16,882 nt of DNA from CAYOVG01 sp964407285 (GTDB taxonomy: Bacteria; Desulfobacterota; Syntrophobacteria; Syntrophobacterales; Syntrophobacteraceae): assembly GCA_964407285.1 (NCBI GenBank), contig CAYOVG010000134.1:1-16882 (forward strand). Direction: 5' to 3'. Below the pieces are notes generated by a model, which searched no databases, was not told the origin of the DNA, and saw only the letters and a program-made list of their open reading frames with translations. Shown one piece after another: positions 13,483 to 16,882 of the stretch. The number at the start of each line of letters is the position of its first letter. The first letter of the stretch is position 1. Made by a program: the position numbers and the translations under genes.

Positions 13483-15992
13483 TTGTCTTCCTTTCCCCTC
13501 GCCCGTTCCGTCGCGATCACCCAATCGATGGCCTCCTTGACGGTCAAACCTTCCTGCCGGATCAAATCGTCGATCAGAGCGCACTCGCTCGGGTCCGTCG
13601 TGTAGACGAGCTGATTCCACCGGTCGACCACGAGCCGCCCCACACCCCGTCCGAACGGCGTGTGGAAATAGATCTCGCTATATTGCCCCCGTACCGTCTG
13701 CAGACTCTGGAGCACCCCGAAGTCGCATTCGCTGATATTAAGTCGGCCTTCCCTTTTGAGGTAGTTCAGGGCCTCTCCCTTTTGCTTGAGCAGAAAGCCG
13801 AACGCGCTGTTTTCCACGATCGCCCTGCCCGTGTTGCTGTTGTACAAGTCGTTTACTCCCTGTGTCACCACGAGGGCGCCTCCACCATACTTCCGAAATC
13901 TTCTGTATCCGTGTTCGATGAATTTCGCGGTCGTCGGCTGGGCCAGGAGATCCCAGGCCTCATCGATGATCACGAACTTTCGCTCGTCCTTGCGCCCGAA
14001 ATACATTGCCTTCTGGATGCGCATGATGCACTGTAGGAGGACTGATGTCTGGAGCTGCCGCTTGGACTTGAGTTCCTCAAGTTCGATCACTACAAATCTT
14101 GACTTGAACCGAACATTGTTTTCCCCCTCGAAGAACCGCCCGTAGGCCCCCTCGCTAGTGTAGGGGAAGAGCATGGTCCCCAGGTCATTCGCCCTGGTGT
14201 CCCCATGCTCCCGAAGGACGGTCGCCACCCGGCTGATCGTCGTCTCCTTGCCGTAATCGTTGAAGACCGTTTTAATCGCCTCCTCGAGGAAAGCCTTCTG
14301 CAGATCGTCGATCGTCTGGTTCGGGCTTGCCATGCACGCCAGCACCTCTTTGAGTTCGTCCATCTCGTCGGCCAAGTCCTCCACGAACGTGAACGGGTTC
14401 AAACAAAGGGTACTCTCAAGGCTGAAGACTATGAATTCGCCCCCGAGGATCTCGCAGAGCTTCTTGTAGCTCCGCCCTACGTCCACGACCCACAAGCGCG
14501 CCCCGATGCTCAAGTACGAGGTGATCATGTCGTTGATGAGAAAGCTCTTCCCGCTGCCCGTTTGGGCAGCGACATAGCCCGAGTACCCGCCCGAGGAGTC
14601 GAACAGATCGAACCCCATCAATTGCCCCCGCCGCGACACGTACGTGATGACCGGGTGCGTACTTCCCTTCCAGTCCCCCACCAGGGGCGAGAGGCTTGCC
14701 GCCCCCGTCGCCAATACCGTCTTTGCCCGGTAGAGGTCCTCATCGGCCGTCAGGTCGTAGTTGAGCGGCAGGCAATTGACCAGAAGCGGGAAGTTGATGA
14801 ACTTGTCCGGGTTCAAAACGAACCCCAGCGTGCGAAAGTAGCTTTCCATCTTCGCCGCGTTTTCCTCCGCCTCGCTGAGAGTGCCGCCGAATACCTGGTA
14901 GTTCAGAAACGTCCTCACGAGGGAATCACCCCCTTCCAGTCCCTCCGCGACGACATCGTAGTTGCGCTTCTTCGCTCCCAGCCTGGGGCACACCCGGGCC
15001 ATCGGCCCGAAGGCCTGGTAGTTGACCGCGCCATACTTTTTCTGAAATCTACTGTTGTATTCTTCCTGGTCCACCATGATAACGACATGGGTGATCAGAA
15101 AAGGGAACGGCAAGCTGCGGTTGCCGTAGTAGAGGCTCCCCAGGAAATCGCCGTTCCTCCCCATTTGCCATTTCTCCGGGTACTGTCGAACCGACAGGCT
15201 CTTGACATATCCGTCCCCTATTCTCAGATGATCCTCGTAGATCTCCACGGGTACGTCCGAACGGACGATCTGGTCCTTGATCAGATCACCGTCTTGGTAG
15301 CCGAAGTACTTATGCTCCGGCCCTCCCGGATGCTCCACAGCGAAATTCCAGATTCTCCCCAGCAACACGAGCAGGACCTCCGCATCCATCTCCATCGGGT
15401 AAAGCCCTGCCGTTTCCAGTATCCGCCCGCAATTTCGCCTTTTTAAAACCATCTCATCCATGAAGGCGTCCACTTCCTTCTGGTGGGGCACTTTGCATTT
15501 CACCGAGACGAAGAAACTGATGTCGCGCACCCGAAGGTCCGCCCCATCGACCAGGGACTCCCGCGTTCCCCGCTGGTAGTAGCGCATCCGCTGCCGGATT
15601 ACCTCCTGCAACACGTCCTTTCCCGCAAGCTCGTCTCCTTCGGTAACCTGCGCCTGCTCTCGCAACGCCTTAATCGCAGACATCCAGTATTCCACATTCG
15701 GATTCGCGTAGACATTGATCGTCACCACCGATCCCGGCGGCAGGGACTCGTAGAGCCCCCGGATAACGTTCTCCGTATCGTCTCCCGCCCCAAGCAGCGG
15801 AGCCACCTCGAAAGCGAACCCCACCGAATGGTCCTCGAGGTAAAAAAGATTCGTCTCCCCATCGAACGTCAGGTATTGCATAAACTCGCTCGGACGCCTG
15901 CGCTCCACGATCTCCCTCGTCTTTGACAACTGGAACCACTCCACCCAAAACCTCCCCTGCTCTCGAAGTATTCGATCGTCCGCTACCGGCAT
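13479..15992 (-). CDS. traC: TraC/VirB4-family conjugation ATPase
   Basis: An 837-residue ATPase of the F-type TraC group, needed for pilus and channel assembly at the inner membrane. The N-terminal region contains the TraC_F-like block with MQYLTFDGETNLFYLEDHSVG. The ATPase domain has Walker A AAQTGSGKSFLI near residues 475-485, WVVDVGRSYKKL just after it, Walker B FVIIDEAWDLL near 670, GGALVVTQGVNDL near 705, and an arginine-containing C-terminal block. Length is that of full TraC proteins and no break is seen. ATG 15992 is preferred over TTG 16001; GGAAA sits 4-5 nt upstream but lies against a perfect hairpin at 15998-16018. The gene is first in a minus-strand pair and its TGA overlaps the start of the TraI-like gene, indicating translational coupling. 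Confidence 0.92.
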   Translation of the reverse strand: MPVADDRILREQGRFWVEWFQLSKTREIVERRRPSEFMQYLTFDGETNLFYLEDHSVGFAFEVAPLLGAGDDTENVIRGLYESLPPGSVVTINVYANPNVEYWMSAIKALREQAQVTEGDELAGKDVLQEVIRQRMRYYQRGTRESLVDGADLRVRDISFFVSVKCKVPHQKEVDAFMDEMVLKRRNCGRILETAGLYPMEMDAEVLLVLLGRIWNFAVEHPGGPEHKYFGYQDGDLIKDQIVRSDVPVEIYEDHLRIGDGYVKSLSVRQYPEKWQMGRNGDFLGSLYYGNRSLPFPFLITHVVIMVDQEEYNSRFQKKYGAVNYQAFGPMARVCPRLGAKKRNYDVVAEGLEGGDSLVRTFLNYQVFGGTLSEAEENAAKMESYFRTLGFVLNPDKFINFPLLVNCLPLNYDLTADEDLYRAKTVLATGAASLSPLVGDWKGSTHPVITYVSRRGQLMGFDLFDSSGGYSGYVAAQTGSGKSFLINDMITSYLSIGARLWVVDVGRSYKKLCEILGGEFIVFSLESTLCLNPFTFVEDLADEMDELKEVLACMASPNQTIDDLQKAFLEEAIKTVFNDYGKETTISRVATVLREHGDTRANDLGTMLFPYTSEGAYGRFFEGENNVRFKSRFVVIELEELKSKRQLQTSVLLQCIMRIQKAMYFGRKDERKFVIIDEAWDLLAQPTTAKFIEHGYRRFRKYGGGALVVTQGVNDLYNSNTGRAIVENSAFGFLLKQKGEALNYLKREGRLNISECDFGVLQSLQTVRGQYSEIYFHTPFGRGVGRLVVDRWNQLVYTTDPSECALIDDLIRQEGLTVKEAIDWVIATERARGKEDK

Positions 15993-15997
15993 TTTTT

Positions 15998-16018
15998 CCA
16001 AGAATACACGATTCTTGG
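15998..16018 (-). promoter_or_regulatory. Hairpin/operator at the traC start codon
   Basis: CCAAGAAT (15998-16005) and ATTCTTGG (16011-16018) form a perfect 8-bp inverted repeat with a 5-nt spacer, only five bases upstream of ATG 15992 on the minus strand. In traC mRNA it would fold so that the GG of the presumed ribosome site is inside the stem. It would also overlap the alternative TTG start. It may limit traC translation or be a repressor site. Confidence 0.5.
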
Positions 16019-16263
16019 GGATTCGTTTTGCCGGTTTGGGAGGAATTTAGGAGTGGAACACCCCAGTTTTGGTCTCTTTTGGTTACGTATATGATTTACT
16101 GCGCTTTTTTCACGGCAAGAAAGTGCTTGATTCTTTCTTTTCACCGCAACGCGAATCTCGATGGGTCGTTTTTCACGAAAGCAAAAGGCGGTCGGCCCCT
16201 TTGCATCCTTCTTGAGGTGTCCTTTGTTTAAGATTTCCAAGCCGAAATATCTTGAGCGGTAGA

Positions 16264-16288
16264 GGTTAGGCGCTTTCGGGCCTCAGCC
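16264..16288 (+). repeat. Imperfect palindrome, possible left-end hairpin of an IS200/IS605 element
   Basis: GGTTAGGC (16264-16271) pairs imperfectly with GCCTCAGCC (16280-16288). It lies about 80 bp before the tnpA remnant start, where IS200/IS605 elements carry a subterminal hairpin recognised by TnpA. It has no T-tract directly after it. The assignment rests on position. Confidence 0.3.
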
Positions 16289-16370
16289 GAATTCACTGAA
16301 GGTTTTTTCTCTTGCGCTATTGTCGATACAATGCCGTTATTAGACATAGATATCGGCAACAGGAGAAGAG

Positions 16371-16519
16371 ATGGAATACCCAAGAGACGAACACCGCCCC
16401 CATTTAATCGTCTATCACCTTATCTGGTGCCGAGGCGACGCAAGCCTGTGCTTACGGGACAAATTGCCATGGATTGTGAACGTCTCATCCGGGACAAATG
16501 CACGGAACGCGGATGGGTG
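16371..16519 (+). pseudogene. Truncated, frameshifted IS200/IS605 TnpA (HUH transposase) remnant
   Basis: ATG 16371 has a good AGGAG 5 nt upstream and begins an IS200-type N-terminus: MEYPRDEHRPHLIVYHLIWC. After codon 20 the frame is lost, but one frame over the sequence continues with PRRRKPVLTGQIA and CERLIRDKCTERGWV, as expected for TnpA (HxVWxPKYRRKVLTG pattern). One missing C in the run at 16430-16431 would explain the break. After about 16519 the similarity stops. The HUH metal-binding motif and the catalytic Tyr are not present, so this is an inactive 5' fragment of about 50 codons. Intact family members have about 130-150 residues. Confidence 0.7.
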
Positions 16520-16652
16520 CGGCTCTTCTGCAACGACGCTCCAAACAGAATATCCGAAAGCGGAAATCTTGTGGTGACAAAGAATCGCAGCCTATTTCGA
16601 GCGTCGTCCTAAAAGAGCCACACCCATCTCAAAAGCGCTCGAAGACGCCTCC

Positions 16653-16882
16653 GTGCTACCGGAGCCGCGGGTAATTCTTCTCGACCTGAGCCTTTCCGAG
16701 ATACGGGTGTACGCAATGCGGCTCATGGAAGCCTCCGACGCCCTCAAGACAGCGGAGCGCTCCCAGAAAAACGAGAAGCTTCGCGAGTGGATGGACTGCC
16801 TCGACGGGGTGCTGCGCGATCTCTATGAGAGGCTTTTCAGCAAGGTGCTGCCCTCCATCGGTGCGGGGGTGAAATCCCTGGT
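16653..16882 (+). CDS. Partial hypothetical gene running off the right end
   Basis: An open frame continues to the window edge, about 76 codons from GTG 16653. It is open upstream to a TGA near 16575, so the true start may lie earlier. The product begins with a hydrophobic stretch (PRVILLDLSLSEIRVYAMRLM), then a charged Lys/Glu/Arg helix with Trp and Cys, and ends near VLPSIGAGVKSLV at the edge. Codon use resembles the transfer genes. No strong ribosome site is seen. I do not recognise the family. It lies just after the transposase remnant and may have lost its original 5' end to that insertion. Confidence 0.45.
   Translation, partial: MLPEPRVILLDLSLSEIRVYAMRLMEASDALKTAERSQKNEKLREWMDCLDGVLRDLYERLFSKVLPSIGAGVKSL

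Larger units (their letters stand above)
15993..16370. other. Intergenic region between traC and the IS200-like remnant
   Basis: About 380 bp without a credible gene. It holds the traC hairpin at 15998-16018, a purine-rich block around 16040-16060, several T runs at 16106-16178 and the palindrome at 16264-16288. I searched the minus strand for a traC promoter and found no convincing -35/-10 pair. Confidence 0.4.

Noticed and set aside
14205..15446. A 413-residue plus-strand ORF opposite traC
   Set aside because: It lies entirely antisense to a clear TraC ATPase and has no domain of its own; the long opposite frame follows from the high GC codon bias.
16081..16140. A minus-strand promoter for traC (TTGCCG with a downstream CATATA)
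   Set aside because: Spacing is about 19-20 bp and both boxes match poorly.

Overview
The window looks like part of a conjugative mobile element, either a plasmid or an integrative element carrying a partition system, from a Gram-negative bacterium of moderate to high GC content. The evidence is an F/SXT-type transfer gene set (TraC-like VirB4 ATPase, TraD-like coupling protein with an adjacent DUF4400-like membrane protein, a periplasmic lytic transglycosylase, and a divergent MOBH-relaxase-like protein), a tyrosine recombinase, an actin-type partition locus and an IS200/IS605 remnant. The species cannot be told from sequence alone. If the UGA codon described below is read as selenocysteine, the host must have the Sec machinery, which is common in Desulfobacterota and many other anaerobes.

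Layout. (1) 1-1081: a small ORF and an ArsM-like SAM-dependent methyltransferase. Its reading frame crosses an in-frame TGA (905-907) exactly where ArsM relatives have a conserved Cys, so it is probably a selenoprotein. (2) 1082-2586: a leader with several nested inverted repeats, then a 421-aa protein of unknown function made of two diverged copies of one module. (3) 2587-4039: a gap with a 12-bp direct repeat and a minus-strand terminator, then a tyrosine recombinase on the minus strand with a complete catalytic set. (4) 4085-5088: about 400 nt dense in hairpins (candidate structured RNA), an AT-rich stretch with a TATAAT box, then a symmetric array of four 42-43-bp dyads (eight half-sites of AACCTGAACGAA type), interpreted as a parC-like centromere. 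(5) 5089-10523: a tightly packed plus-strand operon: parM-like actin ATPase, parR-like protein, lytic transglycosylase, three small unknown genes, traD-like coupling ATPase and a DUF4400-like membrane protein. (6) 10613-11710: a fused HD-GYP/GGDEF-like protein whose GGDEF signature is degenerate. (7) 15992-11686, minus strand: traC, translationally coupled to a 598-aa protein that keeps the framework of a MOBH TraI but lacks its His/HD metal ligands. (8) 15993-16882: a hairpin over the traC start, a frameshifted IS200-like tnpA remnant and the start of a gene running off the window.

How the parts fit. TraC energises pilus and channel assembly. TraD and the TraI-like protein would handle DNA substrate selection and processing. 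The transglycosylase opens the cell wall. ParM, the ParR-like protein and the dyad array would segregate the element. The recombinase could integrate it or resolve multimers. The methyltransferase and the duplicated-module protein look like cargo next to the recombinase. The points most worth a second look are the selenoprotein methyltransferase, the symmetric dyad array, the structured-RNA candidate, the inactivated-looking relaxase homologue and the cyclic-di-GMP-type protein among the transfer genes.
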